Positions 54,600 through 64,000 of a stretch of DNA of 64,000 nt are shown here, in pieces. How positions within the stretch are numbered: the first letter of the stretch is position 1; each line of letters starts with the position of its first letter. The notes beneath the pieces were generated by a model. The model did no database searches. It was given only the letters and a program-made list of their open reading frames with translations, and was not told where the DNA came from. The position numbers were made by a program, and so were the translations under genes. Source of the stretch: Sternotherus odoratus (lineage: Eukaryota; Chordata; Testudines; Kinosternidae); the NCBI GenBank assembly GCA_032164245.1, contig JAVMKO010000020.1, positions 11,249,206 through 11,313,205 on the forward strand, in the 5' to 3' direction.

Positions 54600-57500
54600 T
54601 GATAGCATGAATCTCTCTCTTTTTCTCTCTCTCGGCGATTCCTTTACCTTTTTCAATCTTTCCACACATTAACTCTGTCAATATTTTGAAGACACCCTTC
54701 CTAGGAAGGACATGCCACTAGCTGAAGCGACAGGATTATGTGCAGAGCGCCAGTGCTGCGCACCGTAATTCACAGACAAAGAAGAAGGGTGAGATCTTCT
54801 TGACCCAAGAAGCGTATAGCCTAAGGGTAAAATCGTGAGCTCCTCAGCTAGTCCCTGCTCCGGCAAGGTTTCCAGTGACTCCCGGGCATTGCTTCTCCCC
54901 ATGAAGTTGTGTCTGAGCAGAAGTAGGATCATTCCACCTTTGTTCCCTTTTATATCAGGACTGGGCTGATTGTGCAGAGAGAATGCAAGCACTTTGGCAT
55001 GCACAGTTACTGAAAAGCTGGACGCCCAAAGCGCCTCTCTATTTCCTTAACCATTCAAATTCCGTGGATGGGTGTTAATAGGGTCTGAAGCGGTTTCCTC
55101 TCTGAAATGTTGCTATTGCTATTGACCTGGCAGCAGCATCAGAAGAACAGAGCATGTTTTAGCCTAGAATTAAGTTGGGGAAAGTCTGGGGAGGGGGAGA
55201 GGAAATTCTTGAGCCTGTTTAAATCAGGTGGCACAAATCAGGGCCAATGAATCCTTTGGGGGGGGGGGGCGTATAACTAGCAGCTTCCCTCCGTGTCAGT
55301 GACTAACGGGGAGGCCGAGTAGCCTGGAGTTTCATTGAGGGTGAGCGGCAAATACTTGGCTATAAATAGGAGTAATTATGGTAGTGGGGGCATGCCACTT
55401 AATAAGGGGTTTCAGTTGACACTGGCATTGTGGTTTCATGATGAGGCTTCCCAGCGTAGGTGTAAGATCCATTTTTACATCAAGGCAAAGGTATCCTGCT
55501 GGGAAAGTCTCAGGGAGTGTAGTACGACCGGAACCAACAGAGTCCTACAGAAATCAGATAGGGTTCTAGATATATTGGGGTGGTAGCTGGGGCCCCATTC
55601 ATGCGATCCCAGTTCAAGACGGGCCACTCTCCTGTGGAGGGCGTGGTTCAAACAATCTTCTCAAGCTGCTGGGGTCTTCAAACGTTCCCTTGACTGCTAT
55701 TCCAGTCCGCCAGCTGTCTGTGCTAACTCCCGACCTGCCTCCCCCACCATTCTAGCCCTGGGCTCCCCGCTTCCTGAGCCCCCCCCCAATAGAGCTCTGG
55801 CCGTGGTGAGACAGTGCAGCTGGGTTGCCGTGCGCTCCAGGAGCGAGGGCATCGGATTAGGAGTCAGGAGACCTGAGTGATATCTCCAGCCGTGCTGTTG
55901 GGAAAGTCCCTGACCTCCTCCGTGACCTGGGTTTGAATGCTCTTGGTTTGATAAGCCCTCAAGATGCCTGGATAGAGGAGAGGGTTCATCTGAGCTACTC
56001 AAGCCACCTTAGTGATGCCCTTGAGTTGGAATGACCACGAATGCAAGACTGAAGTAGGTGAAGATACTCTACCAGCACAAAGATCCTGCAGGTACTGTAT
56101 TCCTGCAACAGCTGCTCAGTGTGCGTCCCAGGAGATGCTGGGATCTTGTAAACTTCCTCAGGTATCTACTTGGGTTTAGCACATGGACCTGTGCCTGGTA
56201 TTGGGTTCCCTCAGGCTGTGGGTCCCAGCTGCACTGGGGTGGGTATAAACAGTCCACAAGAACTTTTGCTTTCTGCTGGGGCCAGGGTGGGAGCTGCAGG
56301 AGGAGGAATGTCCAGCTCTTAATTACAGGCCCTGTCAGCAGAGTTGATACCTGGTGACTTAATCATTTTTGTGCAGGAGTCGCTGGCAACGGTTAATTTT
56401 AATTCAAATCGGTGACCATGGCTGTCTATTTTCTGCACAAAGAATGGCATGTTTTGCCTCAGGTGGGTGAGCGAGATCGGAGGAGACGAGGCTTCTCCCT
56501 GACAAATGCTCAAAGCCCGGGGGCAGGGATAGCGTGGGTGGTGGTGGTTGGGGAGTGCAGTTGAGACAGAGGATCCCTAGCTTGTAGGTTGCTGGCATGA
56601 ATCTAACCCAGGTTGGTAGTGGGCAGGAGTGGTTACTCTCAGGGCTGTGCAGGTCTTGGCCTGCTGGCTGGAGTGGTAAAGCACCTCCAGTTTTGCTTGG
56701 CGGGTGGCTGAGATCTGTGGACGGTGGGGATTTGTACTACGATGCAGCCATGCCAGCTGTGACCTGTGCTGATAGGAGAGCACAACCTGCAACGGGACCC
56801 AGCCACCATCCCGTAACCGCTCGGCCGCTGTGTGTGGGAAACGTGATGGAACCTTGTCTGCCGATTGGCGCCTGCTCTGTGGGTGTAGATTGTAAGCTAT
56901 TCGGCCATGTCCCTCTCGGTTGTCTGTATGCCACCCAGCACAATGGGGCCTTCTCCGATGGGCACTAATGCTGGGCCAGGGGATTGCCATGCTGGATCTG
57001 AGTAGATGTCTCTCCAGTCATGTCTCCAGCAGGGGCCAGTGCCAGCTGCTTCAGAGGAAGGCCCAAGGAGCCCTGCAGAAGCAGTGGTAGGGTAACCTGC
57101 CCATTTCTTCCTAGCCCCCCTTAGTGGCTGGCACCTATCCTGAAGCATGAGGGTTATACCCTGTCCACAAGACTTGTAGTCAGGTCTTCAGCTGGAGTAA
57201 TTCAGCACAGCTCCACTGCTATCAGCCAGCTTCCTCCCTGGAGGCTCTGTCTCACAGGTTCTTTAAACCCTTCCTGCTGTAACCCTGGATGCTCATGTTA
57301 TCCATATAAACTCCCAGGCCTTTGCTTTTAATCCTGTTAAGCAGGCCTCGTTCTAGCTCCCCGCAGGCAAGAGCCCCTGCCACAAAATCCCCCGGGATAA
57401 TTGACACTAAGTGGCCTACGTTGCCAGCAGCATCAGTAGAGAGACCATGGACTGGCTGGGCCATGGGCACTGAACGAACTCCTCTCTTGCCCCATGTATC

Positions 57501-58660
57501 TAACCCCCACTCCTGGGAGGTAGGGAAGCGTTGTTATCCCCATTGAACGGGTGAGGAGCAAGGCCGATAAAGGGAGGCTGTGGTGGAGTGGGGAGCAGAA
57601 CCCCAGGTCTCGGGTGCCCAGGGTCAGCTTGGCATGTTGGGGTGCAGGGAATGAAGGGGAGAATGGGTCCCGGTGCTGCCCTTGACTGAACAAAGCCTTC
57701 CCTCTCCAGGGCATGTCTCCCTGGCAGTGCATTCCCTTTTCAAAGCCCCCCCCCCCTCAGGTAAGATCCCCCAGGTGCTTTCCCCCAGGATGGGGCTGGG
57801 AAGCCATTCGCCAGCGCAGACTGTCAGGGCAGGGCGGAGAAGGATGCTTCTCTCCTGTGCCCCATGATGAGGCGAGTCCCTGACTGATGTTCCGTCACCC
57901 CAGACATGCCACCCTCCATTGATTTCAGATCAAAGGCACTTGTCTCGTTTCGGCGCTGGGAGATGCCTCCGACAAGCGCTCGATTGATGCTCGGTGGGGG
58001 TGGGGGGAAATAAGCTCGCCGGGTGCTCTCCTTCCCCTCCCCGCCACTGCACGCCTGCTGACGTGGCCAGACGCCGTGCAAAGCACGCCAGTGCTAATAG
58101 ACTCCACTCCTTCGCTGCGTGACAGGCAGGCGGGGGCCCAGCCAGTACCTGTCTGCAGTTCGCGGCGCCGGCTCTCCCTTTGTCATCGTTGAGCCAGGCA
58201 CGTGTGACTTCTGAGGATTTCCCTAGCAGCCCGGTAAATCCGCAGAGCTGTGTGTCTTGATTTAGCCCTTGTTGTTGCAGCTGCTTTTTCTCTTGTTTCC
58301 CTGGTGTGTTTTCTTGTCACTCCATCATGCTGGAAAGGGAATGGGAGCTGTCTCCAGAGATAATGGATCTCCTGCCACTGGCCTCCTCCCCAGCCAACTC
58401 TTCTGCCATAAGCCGCGGGAGTGGACACAGGTCATGATCATAGCTCATTCTCCCTTCCAGTACCTCTTTCCTTCCCCTTCGCCCCTCCAGGTGAATCAGT
58501 TGCTTGGCTCTCCCTAGAACTCATGAGTTCCCTTTGTGGATTTTTGCTGAAAGGCGGGTCTGTTGCCCGGTCCCTTTGCCTTCCCACCTGTCCCGGTCCC
58601 CTTGTTTCCTCTCCCCTGCCTTCTCACCTCCTTGACAGCTCCTAGATTCCAGGGGCTGTG
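54600..58660. other. Intergenic, no gene seen
   Basis: It includes a G-run at about 55257-55269, a MIR-like tail fragment at 56885-56960 (TGTAAGCTATTCGGCCATG..CACAATGGGGCC), a C-run at 57748-57757 and a CpG-richer patch at 57940-58170. None has a neighbouring exon or start-site evidence. Confidence 0.35.
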
Positions 58661-58679
58661 GGCAGAGCCCGTGCTGCCT

Positions 58680-58835
58680 CCGCGCCGTTATGGGAATGAC
58701 CTGTCTTTGTTGCAGGCCCATAAAATATACATTTGAGTGATAATGGGGCGAGCAGCAGCCGAGCGTAATCTCGAAGAAATATTGGTGCATTAAAAGATAG
58801 CAGAAGCTGTTTACAGCTGTTTAAAGGATTGCAGT
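58680..58835. promoter_or_regulatory. Candidate distal regulatory block
   Basis: CCATAAAATATACATTTGAG, AAATATTGGTGCATTAAAAG and a direct repeat AGCTGTTTA at 58806 and 58816 lie in unique sequence between repeats. The call is composition-based only. Confidence 0.25.
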
Positions 58836-59389
58836 GGCGCAGCCCTTTCCCCCCGCAGCTGGCTCTCCTGCCATAAATCCCCCGCTTCCCCTCCTCATGA
58901 AGGTGGACCTCAGAGATGATCGAGGGGATTGCTCAGAGCCGGGACTGCAGTGTGGGTTTGGGGTGGGGCAGTACGGGGCTGTCCACAGCCTGGATTCCTA
59001 ACAGTCCTTTCCCATGGCTACATTGTCCTTGGGAGGGATTCTTTAACCATTTGTTCGCCATGGTCCTGTATAGACGGGTCTTTCTGCATCTTCCACCGTC
59101 ACTCAATTTCCGAGGGGCCAGAAGAAGGGAGGAGACCCAAGGACTAAGCTGGTAGGAGTTAGCAGGTCAGAGAGCCAGTTATGGGGCAGGCTTGGGCCTT
59201 GCTTCCGAAGTGAGGTGGCATGTAAGGTGTAAAGGCAACTGCTATGGGCAGAGGTGTGGGTTCCCCCAGGTCCCTGGGGTCCCTTGTGGTGATCTTAGGG
59301 GCTTAGCTGCCATGGTGAGGAAGGGTGGCCCAGTATTTTGGTGCTTGCCTGGGACTTAGCAAAGCTGGTTTGATTCCCTGCTCTGTCCC

Positions 59390-59545
59390 CATGGGTGAGA
59401 TTAGTTAATGGAAGTTAGGATCCCATGTGCTTTTGTGGATCTGGGCCTCAGTTCTCCATATGTAAAAAGGGGAGAATACCTCTGTCTGGCCTCATGGGGC
59501 ATGGGGGAGATAAATACATCACAGAGTGTGAGATGTTCAGATAAT
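59390..59545 (+). mobile_element. MIR/CORE-SINE-like relic
   Basis: GGGCCTCAGTTCTCCATATG, TAAAAAGGGGAGAATACC and ATAAATACATCACAGAGTG follow the sense order with decay. Confidence 0.5.
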
Positions 59546-59613
59546 ATGGTGGTGGGGGAGAGGCAGATAAGCACGTAAATAGATTTTAGGAAAAGCAGAG
59601 AGTCTTCTAATTC

Positions 59614-59826
59614 AGGTAACAAAGTCCTGTGGCACCTTAAAGACTAACTATAAAGTTTTGAAGCATGAGCTTTCGTGGGCTAATACCCACTTCGTCGGAT
59701 GCAAGCAGTGGAAGTGTCCAGAGGCAGGTACAGAAAAGTAGGCAAGAGCCAGGTGGGAGGTAAAAAGGTTAGTCCAATTATGCTGAACCAGCTTGTTATC
59801 TCCGATCAGGGAGGGTGGGTTGTTCT
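59614..59826 (-). repeat. Pseudo-LTR direct repeat, distal copy
   Basis: It includes the end of the C-terminal coding tail, the untranslated tail (TGGTTCAGC..AATTGGACTA) and the hammerhead-like motif. It lacks the short extension carried by the other copy. Confidence 0.85.
59663..59702 (-). ncRNA. Hammerhead-ribozyme-like motif
   Basis: On the minus strand: GCATCCGACGA, a perfect GTGGG/CCCAC stem II, then GAAAGCTCATGC. It has the hammerhead core order with C for U at the second core position. A short GC/GC helix after GAAA fits the minimal stem III reported for Penelope hammerheads. Confidence 0.5.
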
Positions 59827-60522
59827 TCTAGCATTTGAATGGGGGGTGTGGACATGGAGAGAGGAGAAACTAGTTCTGTAATGAGTGAGCCATTGTAGGT
59901 CTTTGTTTAATCCGAGATTGTTTGTGTTGAATTTGCAAATGATGGTGGTGGGGCAGAATGAGAGTCCTCGAGATAGGACAGACTCTTCTGCCGGGCTGAG
60001 TGTGTAGCTGGATAGATTGACGATATTGCTGGGTGAGTTAGGGGTACCACTGTTGTGGCCCCATGTGGGAGGTAGGATTTTAGATAGTTTGCAGTCCTTT
60101 TTCTTTTGTAGAGAGATGAAGTGTGTGATGTAGATCTCCTGTCTTATTTTAGTAAAGTCTGTTTGTGTGGAAGGTTGGTTGTTTATGAAGGTCTCCAGGT
60201 TGGAAAGCTCTTTTTTGATGTTTTCCTGTTTGTTGTACAGGATGCTGATTAGATGGTTCCTCAGTTTCTTAGATAGTGTCTGGCATAATCTCTCACTGCA
60301 GTCTGTGCAGTATGTGGATAGCAATGGATTTTTCACCTTCAGTCCATTTGGTATGATGTCCTGCCGTTTGCATTTGGAGAGAAAGATGATATCTGTCTGT
60401 ACTTGTGCAAGTTTCTTCATGAGGTTGATGGATTTCCACTCCATACGGCCAAATGCAGTGCCTTGCATGATGTCAAGAATCAGAGAGGTAGCCGTGTTAG
60501 TCTGGAATAGCAGAGGTAACAA
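59806..60522 (-). pseudogene. Penelope-like ORF: N-terminal region fused to C-terminal tail
   Basis: A continuous 238-codon frame runs without a stop. Its middle (ENIKKELSNLETFINNQPS..., NLSSYTLSPAEESVLSRGLSFCPT) matches the pre-RT region of vertebrate Penelope-like ORFs, where the GL.FCPT motif precedes the reverse transcriptase. After FCPT it jumps to CKFNTNNLGLNKDLQWL...NARRTTHPP and stop, the same tail that follows the GIY-YIG domain in the neighbouring plus-strand copy. RT and endonuclease are therefore deleted, with the junction near 59942/59943. The first codons read through the pseudo-LTR extension and may not be natural coding. Confidence 0.75.
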
Positions 60523-60726
60523 AGTCCTGTGGCACCTTAAAGACTAACTATAAAGTTTTGAAGCATGAGCTTTCGTGGGCTAATACCCACTTCGTCGGAT
60601 GCAAGCAGGGGAAGTGTCCAGAGGCAGGTATAGAAAAGTAGGCAAGAACCAGGTGGGAGGTAAAAAGGTTAGTCCAATTAGGCTGAACCAGCTTGTTATC
60701 TCCGATCAGGGAGGGTGGGTTGTTCT
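60514..60726 (-). repeat. Pseudo-LTR direct repeat, proximal copy
   Basis: Same content as 59614-59826, extended on the ORF side to about 60475 by the CCGTGTTAGTCTGG segment also seen at the end of the 27-kb insertion. Part of it (60612-60726) is also an inverted copy of 61046-61165. Confidence 0.85.
60563..60602 (-). ncRNA. Hammerhead-ribozyme-like motif
   Basis: Same sequence as the motif at 59663-59702, including the CCGACGA core and perfect stem II. Confidence 0.5.
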
Positions 60727-61065
60727 GCTATGTACATCGGCCAAACTGGACAGTCCCTAAGAAAAAGGATAAATGCACACAAATCAGATATTAGGAATGG
60801 CAATATACAAAAACCTGTAGGGGAACACTTCAACCTGCCTGGACACACAATTACAGATTTAAAAGTCACCATACTGCAGCAAAAAAACTTCAAGTCCAGA
60901 CTGCAAAGGGAAACTGCAGAGCTGCAATTCATTTGCAAATTCAACACAAACAATCTCGGATTGAACAAAGAACTACAATGGCTCGCTCATTACAGAACTA
61001 GTTTCTCCTCTCTCCATGTCCACACCCCCCATTCAAATGCTAGAAGAACAACCCACCCTCCCTGA
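60727..61065 (+). pseudogene. GIY-YIG endonuclease domain of a Penelope-like element, truncated
   Basis: The open frame reads MYIGQTGQSLRKRINAHKSD, then VGEHFNLPGHTITDLKVTIL. This shows the YIG strand, the conserved Arg of the second motif, and the H-E-N part of the domain as in Penelope-like endonucleases. It ends in the ICKFNTNNLGLNKELQWL...TTHPP tail and stop. The GIY strand and all of the reverse transcriptase are missing, so the copy cannot move itself. Confidence 0.85.
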
Positions 61066-61165
61066 TCGGAGATAACAAGCTGGTTCAGCCTAATTGGACT
61101 AACCTTTTTACCTCCCACCTGGTTCTTGCCTACTTTTCTATACCTGCCTCTGGACACTTCCACTT
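60727..61165 (+). mobile_element. Penelope-like 3' fragment with GIY-YIG domain, inverted to its neighbour
   Basis: Right of the abrupt junction at 60726/60727 the plus strand carries the 3' part of a second Penelope-like copy: endonuclease domain, C-terminal tail, then untranslated tail ending GGACACTTCCACTT at about 61165. Its tail is the inverse of 60612-60726, so the two copies lie head to head. It stops before the hammerhead-like segment, where an LTR-like sequence begins. Confidence 0.8.
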
Positions 61166-61800
61166 GGGATCCCACCAAAGCTAACGCTGAAGCCAATTTC
61201 TCTAGTAAACTAACTAAAGATTTATTAGCTAAGAAAAAGAAATGAGTTATTGAGAGGCTAAAGCAGGTAAAATACATTAACAGTTAAGTCCAAGTTTGTA
61301 AATGCAAAGTGTTGAGAGGTTTAGTAATCTGCTAGATTTCCAAAAGTTCTTCAAGGTTACCTAGTGTAATTCTGGAAATCTCTGTCCATTTATTCAGTAT
61401 TCCATCCTGTTAGAATCCAAAACAGTTCAGAGGTACAGGATGGCTTCCTGGATCCACTCAGGTAGCTGTCTTCCCCGGAAACCAACCTGACCAGTGTCTC
61501 ACTCACAGTATGGGTTTTTCCTCTGTGGACTAAATGCAGACGGGGTCTGTGGATTTCCCATAGTTGAACACAATGACCCCTGCTTTTGAAGTTAGCATGA
61601 TTCTTCAGTTCCAGTTCCAAGGCTCCAGTCTCATTTGATGGGCAATCCAATTACAGATACATATATAGATATGTATCTGTGTGTGTGTATGTGTGTGTGT
61701 GTGTGTACTTAGATATATAGATAGAGATGGTTACAGCAATCCAAACAATCTTTCATTAGTTTGGCAAGTCGCTGTCCTGATCTGTGCCTCAATTTCCCCT
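61166..61800 (-). mobile_element. Probable LTR fragment
   Basis: On the minus strand a unit ends with CTTAGCTAATAAATCTTTAG and continues to ...GCTTTGGTGGGATCCC, with AATAAA as poly(A) signal. This layout fits the R-U5 end of an old LTR. A (TG)n/TATAGATA run interrupts it at 61655-61725. The boundary with the Penelope fragment is abrupt. Family and target duplication were not resolved. Confidence 0.4.
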
Positions 61801-61819
61801 CCTTTGTCTATTTAGAAAC

Positions 61820-61930
61820 ACTTTGGGGCAGTGCCCATCTCTTGCTCTATGTCTGTGCAGTGCCTAGAAGAACGGGGCCCTGATCTTGGCTGGGTTCCCC
61901 GGGCGCTATTGTAATCCAAATAATTATAAC
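61820..61930 (+). mobile_element. MIR-like 3' tail fragment
   Basis: TTTGGGGCAGTGCCCATCTC, GTCTGTGCAGTGCCTAGAAG, GGGGCCCTGATCTTGGC and TATTGTAATCCAAATAATTA match the tail at 32805. Confidence 0.6.
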
Positions 61931-62569
61931 AAAACGTGTCTCCATAGCACAATTCATAACTGCCCTCTGCCCCAGCAGCCGTGATGCTCCAGGGATAGAT
62001 AAATCCAGCACTGCTCGGCTCTGTCTGCATGCTGTCTGGTTTTGGACATACACACAGCATGTCATTGTCACTGGGAGTGGGTAGAAGTACCGCTTGGTTT
62101 GTGTTTTGAATTTGCACTCGTCATTAGCTGCTCATCTCTCTCCCTCGCTATCGTTTCCAGCCTGTGAATCCCTCCGTATTAATGGTCATGACCCGCCAAG
62201 GAGAACAGGAGCCAGAAAGTGCAGCGTGGAGGTTCTGGGGGAAATTGGCCACTCCATCACGGAGGCTAAAGAAGGGAGAGGAAAAAAGGCCAAAGAATAA
62301 TCCATCAGCGCGGGTAATGCTCCATACTGTAGAGGTAGCAGCTGACGGAAAGTGTGAACACGTCTTGATTCCTAATCAACAGCAGCTGGAGGGAGGCAAG
62401 GGGCATCCAAACAGCAGTGGAATGCAGAGGGGCTCTGCCCCAGGACTCAACCACGTGTCCTGGGGAGCGGGAGTGGTGGGGAGTCCAGGACTGGCTTCAC
62501 TTGGAACATTCCACTATCAACCAAGTCTCCCAAAAGGCTTTTAACGAAGTGGGGTGGTATCAAATCCTT

Positions 62570-62665
62570 GCACAGATGGGGAAACTGCAGCCTGGGCTGG
62601 GGGCTTGCCCAAGGTTATGCAGTACATCAGTGGCAGAGTCATGGATTAGAAGCCAGATCTCCTGA
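62570..62665 (-). mobile_element. MIR/CORE-SINE-like relic
   Basis: GCACAGATGGGGAAACTGCA, CTTGCCCAAGGTTATGCAG and GTGGCAGAGTCATGGATTAG give the antisense MIR-type order. Confidence 0.7.
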
Positions 62666-62671
62666 CTCTCT

Positions 62672-62780
62672 AGGGTATGTCTACACTGAAGTTAAAAAAA
62701 ACAACAACCCATGGCACTGAGTCTCAGAGCTTGGGGCAGCTGATTTGGGCTCGCAGAGGGCCCATGAGGTGAGTGAGAGT
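62672..62780. mobile_element. hAT-like MITE fragment
   Basis: TAGGGTATGTCTACACTGAAG is a typical foldback-element end. GGCACTGAGTCTCAGAGCT and GGCAGCTGATTTGGGCTCG are shared with the 10.8-kb element. Confidence 0.5.
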
Positions 62781-63318
62781 CCGTGTTGACTCACAGATGG
62801 ACAGTGCGGGTCACCCGGTGGTCTTACCTCCTTGTGACACGGTGCTCGGCAGACTCTGCAGCGGATGGGCTGGCTCATATGTTTCCAGCTGGCCTTGGGG
62901 GGTGGCCAAATGCCTGTTCCTTTCTCAGCAGGCAGGGAAAGATCGATATATTCCTTCCACTACACATTCGTCAGTGAATTCAGTACTTCATGCAAGGGCT
63001 GTTTAAGCTTCCCCCAGCCCCTGGTGCTACTAATGCACGTCAGTCCTGGTCTAGCGCTCTCCCTGCGCCTTCAGGGCTTGTGCCCTACCTTTGCCAATGT
63101 CCCTGAGGCCTCACCCGCGACACTCTTGTTACTTCACTCCTGGGTCCCCCAGCTACTCTAGCAATGCACCTCATTCTCACCCTGCAGGCCCCCTGAGACT
63201 CCGCTCAAACAACTCTGCAAAGGTCCTTCAGTCTCAGCCTGCGGCCCGCCCTGCTATTCCAGCCCTGGGTTCCCCTTTGCACAGCTCTATTCTGACCCCT
63301 CAATTCCCCCTGTCCCTG
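62781..63318. other. Intergenic, no gene seen
   Basis: C/T-rich mixed sequence with no recognised element before the third solo LTR. Confidence 0.4.
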
Positions 63319-63956
63319 TGTCACGGAGTGCCCGGGCGATGGTCTGGAACCGCTCCCTAGGAAGCCAGACCGGACTTCGGGTGGAGGGCCCCTTCTCCAT
63401 TACACAGCCTGTTTCCAAGGCTAGGAGCTTCACGGGTACCCACTTCCACCTTCCTGGGTCTGACCTCGGAGCATTCAGCATCTTCTGCCCTCCGTGTGCT
63501 TCCCCCAGCGAACCTGCCTGGGCGGGGTCCTGAGGGAGCCCATGGATTCTGCACCCCAAATCCACAGTCAAACGTGACTCAGCCAGCCAGTAAAACAGGT
63601 TTATTCGATGACTTCTATCTGGTCTAACCCAGACCATACAGCGAGCGTGAGCCCTCGGCTGGATCCATTTTGGAGCCAGAGAGCAAGATAGCTCCTCTGC
63701 CCTTCCCTGACTGTCTCCAGCTAAACCCAGACTGACTACCCTCCCTCCCCTCCAGCCCCTCCTCGTCTCTTTTCCCGGGCAGGAGGTATCACCTGACCTC
63801 CCTTCCCCTCCTGGGGTCGAGTTACAGCTTCACCCATTAACACCTGCAGTGGCTTTGCTTTGCATCAGCTACACATTCCTTTCCCTCCACATAGACGCTG
63901 AAGAAATGCATAGGGGAAACTGAGGCACGCACACACAGTATTCCTACTTCGTCACA
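63319..63956 (-). mobile_element. Solo LTR, copy 3 of 3
   Basis: It begins TGTCACGGAGTGCCCGGGCG and ends TCCTACTTCGTCACA. Minus-strand AATAAA at 63605-63600. An exact 5-base target duplication, CCCTG, lies at 63314-63318 and 63957-63961. It is closely similar to the 41-kb copy over its length. Confidence 0.9.
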
Positions 63957-64000
63957 CCCTGCTACTTCAGTCCTGGGATCCCCACCATGCTCTGCTGATG

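Larger units (their letters stand above)
59614..60726 (-). mobile_element. Internally deleted Penelope-like element with pseudo-LTRs
   Basis: Two direct repeats (59614-59826 and 60514-60726, offset exactly 900 bases, four differences noted) bracket an open frame on the minus strand. This is the pseudo-LTR arrangement typical of Penelope-like retroelements. The minus-strand order is partial tail, hammerhead-like segment, a short CCAGACTAACACGGCTACC extension, ORF, then tail and hammerhead-like segment again. The reverse-transcriptase and endonuclease parts are missing. Confidence 0.8.

Noticed and set aside
1..64000. CRISPR array, bacterial operon or prophage
   Set aside because: Spliced vertebrate genes and eukaryotic retroelements throughout; the tandem arrays lack spacer structure.
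1..64000. tRNA or rRNA genes
   Set aside because: No cloverleaf with A and B boxes or rRNA-like block was recognised by eye; a tRNA gene scan would be decisive.
23370..64000. GFRA2 first exons
   Set aside because: Expected by synteny, but no matching signal peptide or cysteine-rich translation was found on the plus strand.

Overview
The window looks like nuclear DNA of a non-avian reptile, most probably a turtle. It has large introns, sparse coding sequence, many MIR/CORE-SINE-like relics, CR1 LINE ends with the ATTCTATGATTCT tail, Penelope-like elements, short foldback DNA transposons and solo LTRs. The turtle assignment is an inference from repeat types and gene order, not a database match.

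Two protein-coding genes are supported, and they diverge. On the minus strand at the left, a CpG-rich promoter carries the first coding exon of XPO7 (exportin-7; 1941-1958, MADHVQ plus a GT donor). The rest of XPO7 lies off the left edge. On the plus strand, DOK2 (docking protein 2) is complete: five coding exons at 9548-9610, 14182-14478, 15033-15129, 21142-21323 and 22010-22930 join in frame to 519 codons plus a stop. The protein has a PH domain, an IRS-type PTB domain and a tyrosine-rich tail for SH2 adaptors. Head-to-head XPO7 and DOK2 matches the amniote order XPO7-DOK2-GFRA2. Between the two start codons lie a 60-bp minisatellite beside the XPO7 promoter and a 170-bp higher-order repeat ending about 440 bp before the DOK2 start.

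From about 23.4 kb to the right edge I see no convincing exon. If synteny holds this is the gap before GFRA2, whose exons I looked for and did not find. The stretch holds a nested foldback/Penelope insertion (27.0-27.7 kb), a decayed CR1 reverse-transcriptase relic (38.2-39.0 kb), three solo LTRs of one family with 5-bp target duplications (41.1, 50.4 and 63.3 kb), and a compound Penelope-like locus (59.6-61.2 kb). That locus has direct terminal repeats, an internally deleted ORF, hammerhead-ribozyme-like motifs and an inverted GIY-YIG endonuclease fragment. Between the repeats are several unique, AT- and TAAT-rich blocks that resemble distal enhancers.

The strongest candidate for something little described is the Penelope material: two pseudo-LTR-bounded insertions, one folded into an 82-bp-arm palindrome.
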